Shown here piece by piece: positions 25,252-34,728 of a DNA stretch of 64,000 nt. A program made the position numbers and the translations under genes. Source of the DNA: an uncultured Acetatifactor sp. (GTDB lineage: Bacteria; Bacillota; Clostridia; Lachnospirales; Lachnospiraceae); assembly GCA_910579755.1 (NCBI GenBank), contig CAJTVB010000003.1, positions 152,524 through 216,523 of the forward strand, in the 5' to 3' direction. Within the stretch, counting starts at the first letter, position 1. The number at the start of each line of letters is the position of its first letter. The notes under the pieces were generated by a model that was not told where the DNA came from, did no database searches, and worked only from the letters and a program-made list of their open reading frames with translations.

Positions 25252-27801
25252 TTACCTTGTATACTTCTCCAGCAGCCTGGCGATCTCTTTTACGTCAATA
25301 GGCTTGGCCACATGAGCATTCATGCCGCACTCCAAACATTTTTCGATATCTTCTGTAAAGGCATCCGCCGTCATTGCAATGATGGGAATCTGTGAATCGC
25401 TTCTTTCGGATTTCCGAATTGCCTCTGTGGCTTCATAGCCGGACATATAGGGCATCCGCAGATCCATGAGTACCGCATCATAGTACCCCGTTTCCGACTG
25501 CTCGAATTTTTCCACGCAGACTTTTCCGTTGTCAGCCCAATCCAGCTCCAGTCCCAGCTCAGACAAAAGCTCTTCCGCGATCTCCCAGTTCAGCTCATTG
25601 TCTTCGGCCACCAATATATGCTTTCCGGCTAGGTTGATCTCCTGCTCCGCCGAATCTTCCTGCTTTTCCTCCGCATCCATGTATTTTCTCAGCCCGTAAT
25701 ACAGCGTGGACCGGAAAAGAGGCTTGGATATAAATCCTGTGATTCCGGCCTTTCTGGCCCTCTCTTCGATTTCTCCCCAATCATAAGCGGAGATCAGCAG
25801 AATCGGCATCTCATCCCCCAAATGCTGACGGATGGCCCGTGCCGTTTCGATTCCGTCCATACCCGGCAGCCGCCAATCCAGCAGAATGATCTGATAATCC
25901 ATATCCCTGTTGTGATGCTCCTCCACCTTCCTTACGGCGTCTTCTCCGGACATGGCCCAGTCAGCAACGATACCGATGGATTTCAGGGACTCAACCGTAG
26001 ACTGGCACAGCAGTTCATCATCATCCACCACCAGCATACGCCAGTCCGGAAGAACCATTTCCACATCCGAAACATCGGCCTTTTCCAAATCCAATATCAC
26101 ATGGAACTCTGTTCCTGCTCCCGGCTCGCTCTTTACATCAATGGTACCGCCCATGGCATCCACGATATATTTTGTGATAGCCATTCCAAGGCCGGACCCT
26201 TCTGTTTTGCTGACTCTGGCATTGTCCTCTCTGGCATAGGATTCAAATACCTTATGCAGAAAATCCTGAGACATGCCGATGCCGTTATCCTTCACCTCAA
26301 TGTGCGTGCGGACATAATCCGGCCCTTTGGCAGACTCCTCTTCATACAGAGACAGCTGGATGGTTCCCTCCTCCGGTGTAAACTTAATCGCGTTGGAAAG
26401 GAAGTTCAGCAGCACCTGATTCAGTCTTACGCTGTCGCAACATACGTTTTCCGCAATCACGTCAAAAATTCTCACATCAAAATTCTGCCTCTTGGCCCGG
26501 ACCTGAGGCTGAACAATACCTACAATATTGTCCATGATCTCCCGCAGGGAAATTTGGTCTACGTTCAGCGTCATTTTGCCGCTTTCGATCTTGGACATAT
26601 CCAGCACATCATTGATGAGCCCCAGCAGGTGCTTACTGGACAGAGTGATCTTTTTCAGGCAGTGTCTTACCTGATCCCGATTCTCAAAATTGGCTATGGC
26701 AATGGCCGTCATTCCCACAATGGCATTCATGGGAGTGCGGATATCATGGCTCATATTGGACAAAAATTCACTCTTTGCCCTGGTGGCCCGGACCGCTTCG
26801 TTCCTGGCCGCCTCCAGATCCGATATCTGCTGTTTGGTCAGCCTCAGATACTTGAAAAATACAATGGCCAGTGCGATCATAATAATCCCGCAGGCCGCCA
26901 TGGTCAGTAACAGCTGACGGTGGCCCATGTGATTAATAGCCTCGTCCAGCTGGCCAAAGGGCATGATGGTCACCAGATACCATTCGGAGTAGGGAAGAGC
27001 AATCCCGCTTATCTTCCAGCGGACATTCCCGATATTTACCTCCTCCAGATACTCGGCCCTGTCTTCCATAGCCTTCTCCAGACCGGAGATATAATTTTCC
27101 GAAGCCTCCTTATCCAGCTCTCCGTATTCCTCCCGGATACTGTCAAAATAGTTCAGACGCTCCATGCCGGAGCCCCTGACCACATAGGACCCGTCCTGCC
27201 TGAGAATGTTGGAAAAGACCAGAGCGTCACTCTCTCCCAGAGCAAGGGTATCGCTGATCACCTCCACCGGCAGCGCCGCCACCAGCGCCATGCTCTCCTT
27301 CCCGTCAGACATTTGATATTTGCCGGGAATCCCGAACAATACCAGCTTGTTATTCTCCTCATCTATGCCTACGGCGATCTTGATCTCCTCATTCCTCAGG
27401 GATTCCAGGAAAGGCGCCGGATCAATCACCTGAAGCATACTACCGTTCAGCATTTCAAATTCTCCCTCCCGGGAGTAATAAGCCAGGTAATCAAAGCCCC
27501 TGATATTTGCCCGATAGACAATCTCTTCCTTCAGCTCATCCTCAGGCATGCTGCCCGGAGAAGCCGTTTCCACAATGGCCGTCACCTGATCCAGTCTGAA
27601 TCCCACCAAAGACTCAAAGTGCATGACAATCTGTTCCTTCAGACCCGTCATGTAAAGGTTTCCCACCCGTCGGATCGTGGATGAGCTCTCATTGTTCATA
27701 TAGGTTCCCAGCGCACTGAATACCAGGATGCAGAGAAGCACAATACAGATCATACTGATTATAAGAAAGCGCGTCGCCCTATTCATTTTCGGTCTGTCCA
27801 T
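25252..27801 (-). CDS. hybrid sensor histidine kinase with two receiver domains
   Basis: 849 residues: membrane helix 11-33, extracellular sensor domain about 34-295, second helix 296-317, then HisKA with SNMSHDIRTPMN (His352), HATPase (LLNFLSNAIKFTPEEG, GSGLGMAITKYIV) and two receiver domains, each with its acidic pocket and phospho-Asp (LLDWRLPGMDG; LMDLRMPYMSG). It resembles BarA/EvgS-type kinases but lacks an HPt or DNA-binding output, so the signal must pass to another protein not seen nearby. Downstream lies mgsA. The ligand is unknown. Leader 27802-28027 is AT-rich with nothing else recognisable. Confidence 0.94.
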   Translation of the reverse strand: MDRPKMNRATRFLIISMICIVLLCILVFSALGTYMNNESSSTIRRVGNLYMTGLKEQIVMHFESLVGFRLDQVTAIVETASPGSMPEDELKEEIVYRANIRGFDYLAYYSREGEFEMLNGSMLQVIDPAPFLESLRNEEIKIAVGIDEENNKLVLFGIPGKYQMSDGKESMALVAALPVEVISDTLALGESDALVFSNILRQDGSYVVRGSGMERLNYFDSIREEYGELDKEASENYISGLEKAMEDRAEYLEEVNIGNVRWKISGIALPYSEWYLVTIMPFGQLDEAINHMGHRQLLLTMAACGIIMIALAIVFFKYLRLTKQQISDLEAARNEAVRATRAKSEFLSNMSHDIRTPMNAIVGMTAIAIANFENRDQVRHCLKKITLSSKHLLGLINDVLDMSKIESGKMTLNVDQISLREIMDNIVGIVQPQVRAKRQNFDVRIFDVIAENVCCDSVRLNQVLLNFLSNAIKFTPEEGTIQLSLYEEESAKGPDYVRTHIEVKDNGIGMSQDFLHKVFESYAREDNARVSKTEGSGLGMAITKYIVDAMGGTIDVKSEPGAGTEFHVILDLEKADVSDVEMVLPDWRMLVVDDDELLCQSTVESLKSIGIVADWAMSGEDAVRKVEEHHNRDMDYQIILLDWRLPGMDGIETARAIRQHLGDEMPILLISAYDWGEIEERARKAGITGFISKPLFRSTLYYGLRKYMDAEEKQEDSAEQEINLAGKHILVAEDNELNWEIAEELLSELGLELDWADNGKVCVEKFEQSETGYYDAVLMDLRMPYMSGYEATEAIRKSERSDSQIPIIAMTADAFTEDIEKCLECGMNAHVAKPIDVKEIARLLEKYTR

Positions 27802-28027
27802 TTATCACCATTCCTCCTGGATCCGGCAGGATCTGCTATCTGTCATTTATGTTTCATAATCGATTGTAAGGGAAATTTTCAGGCAGAAATACGGTCATGC
27901 CTCTTGATCTGTAAGAATATTTATTATTTATAGAAGAATTATTATCATTACACTCAATATCTTTAAATCTTTCAGCCGCCCCTGAACACACCCGTTTCCC
28001 TGTATTCCCTATTATACGGTTGTTGGC

Positions 28028-28648
28028 TCAGAAAGTCAATCCCCGCCGCCTTCTGTCACAGACGATCCACTCATCCAGCGTCAGCGGTTCATAATCGGAA
28101 TACATGCAAAAACAGTTGATCATATTGCAGGGAATATTTCTCTCCACACCCTGGACATCCACGGTGACCGCAGCCGCCGTCTGTTTCTGGAACTGTTCTA
28201 AAAGTCTCTGATCCCGGGTGTCATGAACATGCCCGTAGAGCATATAGGTCTTTGGATTGCCCTTCTCATCCAGCCTATACTGCCCGTTATAAAACATAAT
28301 CGGATAATGGCATAGAATCACCTTCCGATGGTTGTCGGACAGCTCCTCATAGGGCTTGATCCATACGAACCGGCCTGTATCCAGCTTTCTGCTTTGGAGA
28401 AAGCGATCGTGGTTGCCCCGGATCAGATACAGCCTGCCGTTCAGCCGCCCAAGAATCGCATTGGTTTCTTCGGCTCCTCCCCAGGATACATCTCCCAGGA
28501 TCACCACTTCATCGCTTTTTCGAACCTTCCGGTTCCATCTCCCTATCATATATTCATTCATTTCTGCCGCGTCCGCAAAACCGCGGCAATCCATATGGTC
28601 GTTCAACGCCTCATGAAAAAAATGCAGATCCGCAATATAATATCTCAA
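28028..28648 (-). CDS. metallophosphoesterase
   Basis: About 206 residues of the calcineurin-like phosphoesterase fold: YIADLHFFHE (first metal ligands), VVILGDVSWGG, LIRGNHDR and LYGHVHDTR are in the expected order. Cytoplasmic; the physiological substrate is unknown, as with most members of this family. TTG 28648 is favoured because GGAGG lies eight bases upstream and the protein then begins at the first strand (RYYIADLHF); a GTG at 28663 would add five residues but has no ribosome site. It is directly downstream of the sensor kinase leader and upstream of a GH32 remnant. Confidence 0.9.
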   Translation of the reverse strand: MRYYIADLHFFHEALNDHMDCRGFADAAEMNEYMIGRWNRKVRKSDEVVILGDVSWGGAEETNAILGRLNGRLYLIRGNHDRFLQSRKLDTGRFVWIKPYEELSDNHRKVILCHYPIMFYNGQYRLDEKGNPKTYMLYGHVHDTRDQRLLEQFQKQTAAAVTVDVQGVERNIPCNMINCFCMYSDYEPLTLDEWIVCDRRRRGLTF

Positions 28649-28725
28649 TTCCGCCGCCTCCACAAGGACATTGTATTTAATTTTTCACGATCTGTCAAAT
28701 TCTGCCTGCGGAAAATAATCAGCAT

Positions 28726-29823
28726 TTAATCTAAAAGAGTCTGCTCCCCGTCGTTTACAAAGATTTCCGCGCTGAACCGGTCCAGAATGATTCTCAGCTT
28801 CAGCTCTCCATCCTGATGGTTCACCCTGCTGCGTCTTTGATGGATAATTGCCTTTCTGGAGCCGGAAAACTTTCTGTCCACCTTCAGCACAGACTCTCCG
28901 GGCCGAAAGCTGAGCGAGGTATGGCACTGTTCATTCTGGGCAAAACGGACTGCAAATTTCCGGTAAAGATCACAGCCCTCCGACCTGCGGATCCGAAGCT
29001 CCATATCTATTCTCCGTCCTTTAACGCCCTCCAGCCTGACCGTTCCGGAAACAGTGACATTTTCATAGGAAATCTTGCTGGCTCTCATGTTCTCCAGCTC
29101 CCTGACAGGCTTCTGATACAGCCTCCCGTTTCGAATGGACAGCTCCCGGGGCAGGCTCATCTGACCAAACCATGCCTCGTCATTGGCTGCAGGTGTCCCA
29201 ATTCTGCATCCATCCGATCATCACCCGGCGCCCGTCAGGTGTCAGCACGGTCTGGGGTGCATAAAAATCGATTCCATAATCAATCGACTGATTCGACTGC
29301 TCTGTAAAGTCCTCTGTCTCTTGGTCGTAATCCCCGATCAGGCAAAGCGTCCCGTTCCCGTTATGATACTCAAACCCGGAAGGAAGCATGTCCTGAGGGC
29401 TGATAATCAGCACCCACTTTCCGTCCAGCGGGAAAAAATCCGGGCATTCCCACATTTTCCCAAATCTATTACGGTTTTCCGCCAATACTTTTTTGAAATG
29501 CCATTCAAAGCCGTTCGGACTTGTAAAGAGCAAAATCTGCCCGCTGCCGTCAGCCGGCCTGTTGCCGATAACACAGCGGTAGGAGCCGTCCTCCTCCTGC
29601 CACATTTTCGGATCCCTGAAGTCATACCTGCTGCCGCCTTCCGGAATATCCTTCTGATCCAGAACAGGATTTTTTTCATACTTAACATAATCTGTTCCGT
29701 CTCCTACTGCCAGGCATTGGGTCTGCACCTCTCGGTGTCCGCCGTCTGCCTGACGTTCCCTGGCCACTCCCGTATACATCAGCAGCTGTCTGCCGTCCGG
29801 CAGCGTCAGCGCACTTCCAAGAC
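28726..29823 (-). pseudogene. glycoside hydrolase family 32 (beta-fructosidase) remnant
   Basis: The right part (29180 up to about 29823) contains the GH32 blocks YDFRDPKMW and MWECPDFFPLDG (acid/base Glu) and IMIGWMQ-like strands; the left part (28726-29160 and just upstream) continues in another frame as AWFGQMSLPREL with the C-terminal sandwich domain. One shift near 29185-29200 separates them. The N-terminal WMNDPNG block with the nucleophile is missing, replaced at about 29820-29835 by a LacI tail on the other strand, and the C-terminus ends early at EQTLLD. So it is truncated at both ends and frameshifted: a dead sucrose/fructan hydrolase gene. Confidence 0.85.
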
Positions 29824-29973
29824 ATGGAGTATTGCTGCTCTACAATCGTTCAGCCCCTTGAGGATATCGCCGAAACCTGTGTGGACATTGTATTGCAAAA
29901 ACAGTCATCAAAGATCCCATCTCTGGTATGTCTTCCGGTAAGCTATGCCTATGGCGGCACCACACGCTTCTGA
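29824..29973 (+). pseudogene. C-terminal remnant of a LacI-family regulator
   Basis: In one + strand frame ending at TGA 29971-29973 the sequence reads STIVQPLEDIAETCVDIVLQ and continues to a C-terminal LPVSYAYGGTTRF, the usual end of LacI/GalR proteins (the TIRQP...LPVELIxRxSTR pattern). No start or DNA-binding domain exists: upstream the sequence is the antisense of GH32. A deletion or inversion has joined the two gene fragments around 29820-29835. The original may have regulated the fructosidase gene. Confidence 0.7.
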
Positions 29974-29998
29974 CTTTCTGTGTGCCCGCTTCTTTATG

Positions 29999-30142
29999 GT
30001 TACCTTTCACGGCTTCGCCGTTCAAAGCAACATGATGCACACAAAATGAGCAAAAAAGCGCTCATTTTGGCGCGTGCTGTCTCGGGTTTTTGTGCAAACA
30101 GCGTACAAAAACACCTCGCGGTCCCTACCCGTGAAAAGTAAC
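29999..30142. repeat. multibranched palindromic element, 144 bp
   Basis: The outer stem GTTACCTTTCACGG (29999-30012) pairs with CCGTGAAAAGTAAC (30129-30142), 13 of 14. Inside are a mini hairpin CGGCTTCGCCG, a perfect CAAAATGAGC/GCTCATTTTG hairpin (30042-30051, 30060-30069) and a GTTTTTGT/ACAAAAAC hairpin (30086-30093, 30105-30112). The architecture, size and CACAAAATG core match the element at 5886-6047, so they look like one repeat family. It sits beside the GH32/LacI junction. Confidence 0.65.
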
Positions 30143-30189
30143 GATTATTACTATTGCGATTGCGGCGCAACCAAATAATGGCCGCCTTT

Positions 30190-30231
30190 AAGGGTGAATG
30201 TCAGGGAAATCGCATGGCATTCACCCTTTTT
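30190..30231 (+). terminator. rho-independent terminator after the LacI remnant
   Basis: AAGGGTGAATG (30190-30200) pairs with CATTCACCCTT (30218-30228) and is followed by a run of T. It probably ended the lost LacI gene on the + strand. Together with the palindromic element this accounts for the gap 29974-30285. Confidence 0.75.
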
Positions 30232-30285
30232 AAATGATTTGGCGTACCTGTCACTGTTATAAAGATTTCTGTCAGTCCATGTGGT

Positions 30286-32439
30286 TTATTGTCCGGACTG
30301 CAGGATCACTCCGCTGTAAGGGGCTAAAATAATGCTCCCGTCCTCCTGCGTGTAATCCCCTATGGCAGCCAGCACCTGACTCTCGCCGTTTTCCGGTGTG
30401 TAGGAATTGGACTGTCCTGACAGATTCACAAGCACCAGTCGTGCATCGGCGCTCTCCCTATCATAGCGATAAAAGGCAAACACCGGAGATTCTGTGGAAA
30501 TGTACCGGGTCAGATAGTCCATGGGCAGGTACGTTTTTTTCGCATCCAACAGCTCTGTGAAGAACTCGGTGAGATTCATCCCTTCCAGTCCGTAGGCCGC
30601 CGGGTCCTCATCACCCTGATAGATGTAGAGCACGCCGTCGATCCACCCCATAATCATCCACAGAGCCTTGGCCTTTTCCACACCGTAGAGTGTCTGCGCC
30701 CGTTGGGCGTCAAAGGTCCAGGTCACGGTATCATGGTTACCCAGAAACCGAAGCTTTCTCTGACCGGCTACGGAGGTCTTCTGCTCCGCCTCCAGGAAAT
30801 GGGCCAGACGGCTCACATACTGCGTCTCTGTTAAATCGCTATGGCCCATGCTGTACAGGCAGCGGTACAGGGGCATGTCATAAAACACATCTGTATACTC
30901 CGCGTATGCCGGACTGGGATGGAAATTTTCCGGCAAAAGAAGCGGCTCCTTCCCGCCGGCAATAAAGCCTTCCCGCAGCGCCTTCACCACATTCAGCCCT
31001 GCGGCCAGGCCGGAGGCGCTGGCCCGAAGCCCTGCAGCTGAGGACCAGTTGGATAGACCGCCCATGGAACAGTCGATTCTGGCTCCATCCAAGCTGATCT
31101 CCTCCGCATAATATTTCGCCAGCTCCACATTGTATGCATAATATTCAGGATGATTATAATCCATGGACACGCATTCCCACTCGATCTGGTTATTCCCCTC
31201 CCGGTCCTTGCTCACCCAATCGTCATGCTCCTTGGCAAAGGGATACACGGGCCGGGGGCCATGAGGAACAAAGTCAAACAACGCCTTTACTCCTTGGGCA
31301 TGAGCCTCCTGAATGAAGCTTCTGGCCTGCTCCAGACCCCCATAGCGCTGGTCAATAATCCCCTGATCAATGGGTTCATACACATTGTCACCGGTATGCT
31401 GAAACACAGGAAGCAGCCATACGGCGGAAAATCCCATCTCCGAAATCGCGGAAAGACTGTCCGCATATTCCTCCAAAGTAAGTCGATTCCAATATCCTGT
31501 GTCCATAGTACCATAGGGATGGGCCGAATAGACGGCCCAAAGATCCTCTCCCCCGGAAGAATCCCGGGGTATATGATACCCCAGCTCTTCCCAGAAATCC
31601 GAAACCGCCAGATAAGGATCCTGCCCATCCTGCAGCAGGGGCAGATACAGGGTACCCACCTCCATAGGTTTTTCCCTGTTGATAATTCCCTCTACAGCGG
31701 ACAGAAACGCTGCGCAGGGAAGTCCGTCCGCATCAGAATAACAGCCGGCAGTCCATTTTTCCGTCTCATTTACAAAAAGAAGATTGGTTGTCCTGACACT
31801 GTCTGTAAGCTGTATTACCGGGGACGCATAATCCGCCGACACAGCCCTGTACCGGCTTTGCCCCACAAAGGGTATCCTTCCGTCAGGCGTGCTGCCCGGA
31901 AATTCAAAGGTTGTGTCCGACAGATCGTAGCCCGACAGGCCCTGAATCAAAAAGGCAAATCCGTTCACATACACATCCTCCTCGGATGTGGTGGACAAGG
32001 TAACGGAAAGGGAGAGGGCATGATCCAGGATTTGATAGTCGTACAAAAAAGTATAAATATCTCGGGAGACAGATACCTGGAATCCCTCTTTTGTCCGTTT
32101 TATACTATCCACGCAGTACTCCGGAAGCTCCTTCATCTTGGGCCAGAGTAAAGGAAGCTCCCAGGTGGAAAGGGAGGAAAAGTCCGTATATCCCAGCTGC
32201 CGGAATGCATAAGCCCCATTCAGTCCCGCGTCCGCCACTACTCCCTTTAGGCCGATGGAATCATCGCCGGATGAAAACTCCTTCAGCATACCGGTCTGTT
32301 CATCCAGTACCACCCTGATTCCTTCCTCCTCCAAAATCAGATTCCCGTCCTTGCGGATAAAATCTCCCTGGTCGGCACAACCCGCCTGCAAAAACAGCAG
32401 AACAAACAGTATTGCGGTCAAGCATATTTTCCGTCTCAT
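30286..32439 (-). CDS. GH13-like (alpha-amylase family) lipoprotein
   Basis: 717 residues. A lipoprotein signal ends in LQAGC (Cys21), so it should be anchored outside the membrane. Residues ~30-290 form a beta-rich N-terminal domain; from ~300 a GH13-type barrel follows with DGARIDCSMGG (nucleophile Asp456), LLPENFH (acid/base Glu504) and FLGNHDTVTW (Asp570), then a C-terminal sandwich domain. It is likely a retaining alpha-glycoside-acting enzyme, but the subfamily and substrate are not recognised. Its start overlaps the end of the paralogous gene upstream by 4 bases (ATGA), so they form one operon under the operator at 34533. Confidence 0.88.
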   Translation of the reverse strand: MRRKICLTAILFVLLFLQAGCADQGDFIRKDGNLILEEEGIRVVLDEQTGMLKEFSSGDDSIGLKGVVADAGLNGAYAFRQLGYTDFSSLSTWELPLLWPKMKELPEYCVDSIKRTKEGFQVSVSRDIYTFLYDYQILDHALSLSVTLSTTSEEDVYVNGFAFLIQGLSGYDLSDTTFEFPGSTPDGRIPFVGQSRYRAVSADYASPVIQLTDSVRTTNLLFVNETEKWTAGCYSDADGLPCAAFLSAVEGIINREKPMEVGTLYLPLLQDGQDPYLAVSDFWEELGYHIPRDSSGGEDLWAVYSAHPYGTMDTGYWNRLTLEEYADSLSAISEMGFSAVWLLPVFQHTGDNVYEPIDQGIIDQRYGGLEQARSFIQEAHAQGVKALFDFVPHGPRPVYPFAKEHDDWVSKDREGNNQIEWECVSMDYNHPEYYAYNVELAKYYAEEISLDGARIDCSMGGLSNWSSAAGLRASASGLAAGLNVVKALREGFIAGGKEPLLLPENFHPSPAYAEYTDVFYDMPLYRCLYSMGHSDLTETQYVSRLAHFLEAEQKTSVAGQRKLRFLGNHDTVTWTFDAQRAQTLYGVEKAKALWMIMGWIDGVLYIYQGDEDPAAYGLEGMNLTEFFTELLDAKKTYLPMDYLTRYISTESPVFAFYRYDRESADARLVLVNLSGQSNSYTPENGESQVLAAIGDYTQEDGSIILAPYSGVILQSGQ

Positions 32440-34471
32440 AGATACCTCACTATTTTATAACCGTAGGCCGGGATCTGGCCCAATGCCAGAGAACTTTCCG
32501 TCTTCGAAACGTCTTCCTGTGTACTGTCAGCCAAAGCTTCAGCCTGTCTGCCGGAAAAATCGAATTCCTGTATCCGGTCTGAAAGATTGATCAAAACCAA
32601 TACCTCTCCCTGACGTTCAAACGCCATTACCGGTGTCCCGGTATGCAGCCACTCCGTACTGTTCCCCGCCGGAATAAGGGTTTTTCTGTGACGGAACAGC
32701 ATGGTAAAATACTCCGTCAGGTTTTCTCCGGTTCCGCCGTATATGGAAGGATCCTCATCTCCCTGATAAATCATGGGCACACCATCCACAAGGCAGATCA
32801 GAGCAAACAATGCCCGGGCAGGCCCGGCCCCGTAGCAGTCAATGGCCCGGGCCGACTGCCAAACCCAGGAAACCGTGTCATGATTACCCAAAAACCGCAT
32901 TTTATAATAATCCGGAGGCGTAATCCAGGCCTCTCTTTCCAGAAAATCCGTGAGCAGCTCCGCATACTGTGCCGGATCCGAGGACAGCAGCGGCTGCAGC
33001 TCCACGAAAGCCCGGTACAGATTCATGCCGTAAAATAAATCCGTGCAGTGATAATAATTTGGCAGCGGATTAAAGTTTTCCGGCAGGATAAAGGACTGCT
33101 TCCCTCCCCGCAGAAATCCGCTGCGAATAGCCTCTGTGATATGGACGCCGGCCAAAACACTGTTGCCGCTGGGCCGATTGTTTCTATAGGGACGCCAGTT
33201 AGAAAGACCTCCCATGGCGCAGTCGATCCTGGCCCCGTCCACCCCGAAGCGTTTTACATGGTCATGTACCAGCCGGGCAGTATACTCCTGATAGCCCGGA
33301 TGGTTATAGTCCATGGACACACATTCCCATTCATCCTGAAGCGTACCATCCCTGCGCCTGCTGAGCCATTCCGGATGATCCTTTGCCACCGGAAATTCGG
33401 GAGCCGGACCATGGGGCACATAATCAAACAGTACCGTCATGCCCAGCTCATGGGCTTTATCACAGAAATACCGGCACCCTTCCTCACCGCCGTACCGTTC
33501 ATCAATCACCGACTGGTCGTTGGAGTGATACACCCCCTCCTCATTATGATCAAAAACCGGCAACAGCCATATGTGGTCCACACCCATTTCCTTCAGCGCA
33601 GGAAGGTGCTGCGCATATTCGAACAGATCCATCTTCAGCGGGAAACCGGAATCCATGGTTCCCGACGGATGGCAGGAATACATGACGCCCTCATGTATTC
33701 CGCCGGTACAGGGAGCATACCCCAGCCTTGCCGTCAGATCCCGGATTCGAAGATAAGGGTTTCTGCCGCCGGCCTCACAGGGCATCAGGTACAAAGTCCC
33801 CACCTCACAGTCACTGCCCGGAGCCAAATCCATCTCCAGCCCCGCGTCATACACGTATCTGGTGCAGGTCTCATCCCGATAAACCCCGCAGCCCCATTTT
33901 TCGATATCATCAATAAAAAGCACATTAAAATCCCCGCCGGGAAGCGCAGTATGAACGGCAAAATTAATCAGTCCTGTCTGCACCACCTCAAAAGGCTTAA
34001 GCTGCGCAGCATGGCAACGCTGCAGGGGAGTATTGGCCGGAAAATCAAATACCACGCCTTCCACTCTGTTAAGGCCCAGCATAAAAGCACAGGTATTCAG
34101 ATACAGCGGCCCGCTGGTCACATTGGCAATCCGAAGCTTTATCTGCAGAACCTCCTCCGCCAGTTCATACCCCACTGTGACCCGGACCCCCTCCAGTGCA
34201 AAGCTTGCCGTGAAGGATTTCTCGTCATGAGAATATTCGACGGGAAGCAGATCAAATTTTCTGCCTGTAGGAGCAATCCCCGGCAGATTCCAGGTGCGAA
34301 AATCAAGCATGGACTCATATTCCAGCAAACCCACAGCCATTTTTTCATCGCATCCCAGGTCGAACCCCAGCCCCTCAAAGAGAAGCGTCAGCCCTCCCTG
34401 GTCAATCTGCTGGAGCCGGCCCTTTTTTCGTCAAAGCAACAGGTCATATATTCATTTTTTAATGTAATCAT
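32436..34471 (-). pseudogene. cytoplasmic GH13-like paralogue with one frameshift at the 5' end
   Basis: Translation should start at ATG 34471 (GGGAGG eight bases upstream): MITLKNEYMTCCFDEKR, after which a stop at 34388 is met. In the next frame the protein continues GRLQQIDQGGLTLLFEGLG and runs 660 residues to 32436. The shift is at an A6 run (34423-34428); a seventh A would give a normal protein of about 678 residues that aligns along its length with the lipoprotein at 30286. It has no signal peptide. Catalytic blocks DGARIDCAMGG, ILPENFN and FLGNHDTVSW are intact. Without the first 44 residues a shorter product could still start at ATG 34340. Homopolymer error is quite possible. Confidence 0.75.
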
Positions 34472-34532
34472 TTTGTTGTCCTCCCGGTAAAATGAATTGA
34501 AGCTGGTCAGTCAAATAACAGCAATTGAATAT

Positions 34533-34548
34533 GGGTAAACGATTACTT
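34533..34548. promoter_or_regulatory. LacI-type operator, site 1
   Basis: GGGTAAACGATTACTT matches the GAGTAAACGATTACTC consensus of this island. It lies about 14 bases downstream of the -10 of the leftward GH13 promoter, a position where a bound repressor blocks transcription. Confidence 0.7.
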
Positions 34549-34561
34549 TAACTGTAAACTA

Positions 34562-34590
34562 AGAATAGCATGACCCGTGGTGAAAGTCAA
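34562..34590 (-). promoter_or_regulatory. sigma-70-type promoter of the GH13 pair
   Basis: On the minus strand, TTGACT (34590-34585) and TATTCT (34567-34562) are separated by 17 bases. The operator at 34533-34548 lies just downstream, followed by the gene start at 34471. Confidence 0.65.
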
Positions 34591-34661
34591 GGGAAACAGC
34601 TGTCTGTGAAACAAGCACACCGCCTGTTTTTCACGGGCAGGGGCCCCCACAGAAAAATAGA

Positions 34662-34690
34662 TTGACATGTCCTTATAAATAGAATAAAAT
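34662..34690 (+). promoter_or_regulatory. sigma-70-type promoter of the oxidoreductase pair
   Basis: TTGACA (34662-34667), 17 bases, TAAAAT (34685-34690). The expected transcription start falls at the operator 34698-34713. Confidence 0.75.
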
Positions 34691-34697
34691 GTAGTAG

Positions 34698-34713
34698 GGG
34701 TAAACGATTTCTC
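34698..34713. promoter_or_regulatory. LacI-type operator, site 2
   Basis: GGGTAAACGATTTCTC, at the start of transcription of the oxidoreductase gene at 34729. It is 165 bases from site 1, so looping between the two divergent promoters is conceivable. Confidence 0.7.
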
Positions 34714-34728
34714 AAAGGAGGTATCTCG

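Noticed and set aside
34423..34428. Programmed -1 frameshifting in the GH13 gene
   Set aside because: The site reads GAA AAA AGG, not a proper X XXY YYZ heptamer (the A-site codon cannot re-pair well), and no downstream stimulatory hairpin is obvious. Read error or mutation is simpler.
33048..34490. 480-codon open frame on the + strand
   Set aside because: Antisense to the GH13 gene; rich in residues typical of complementary reading; no protein family marks.
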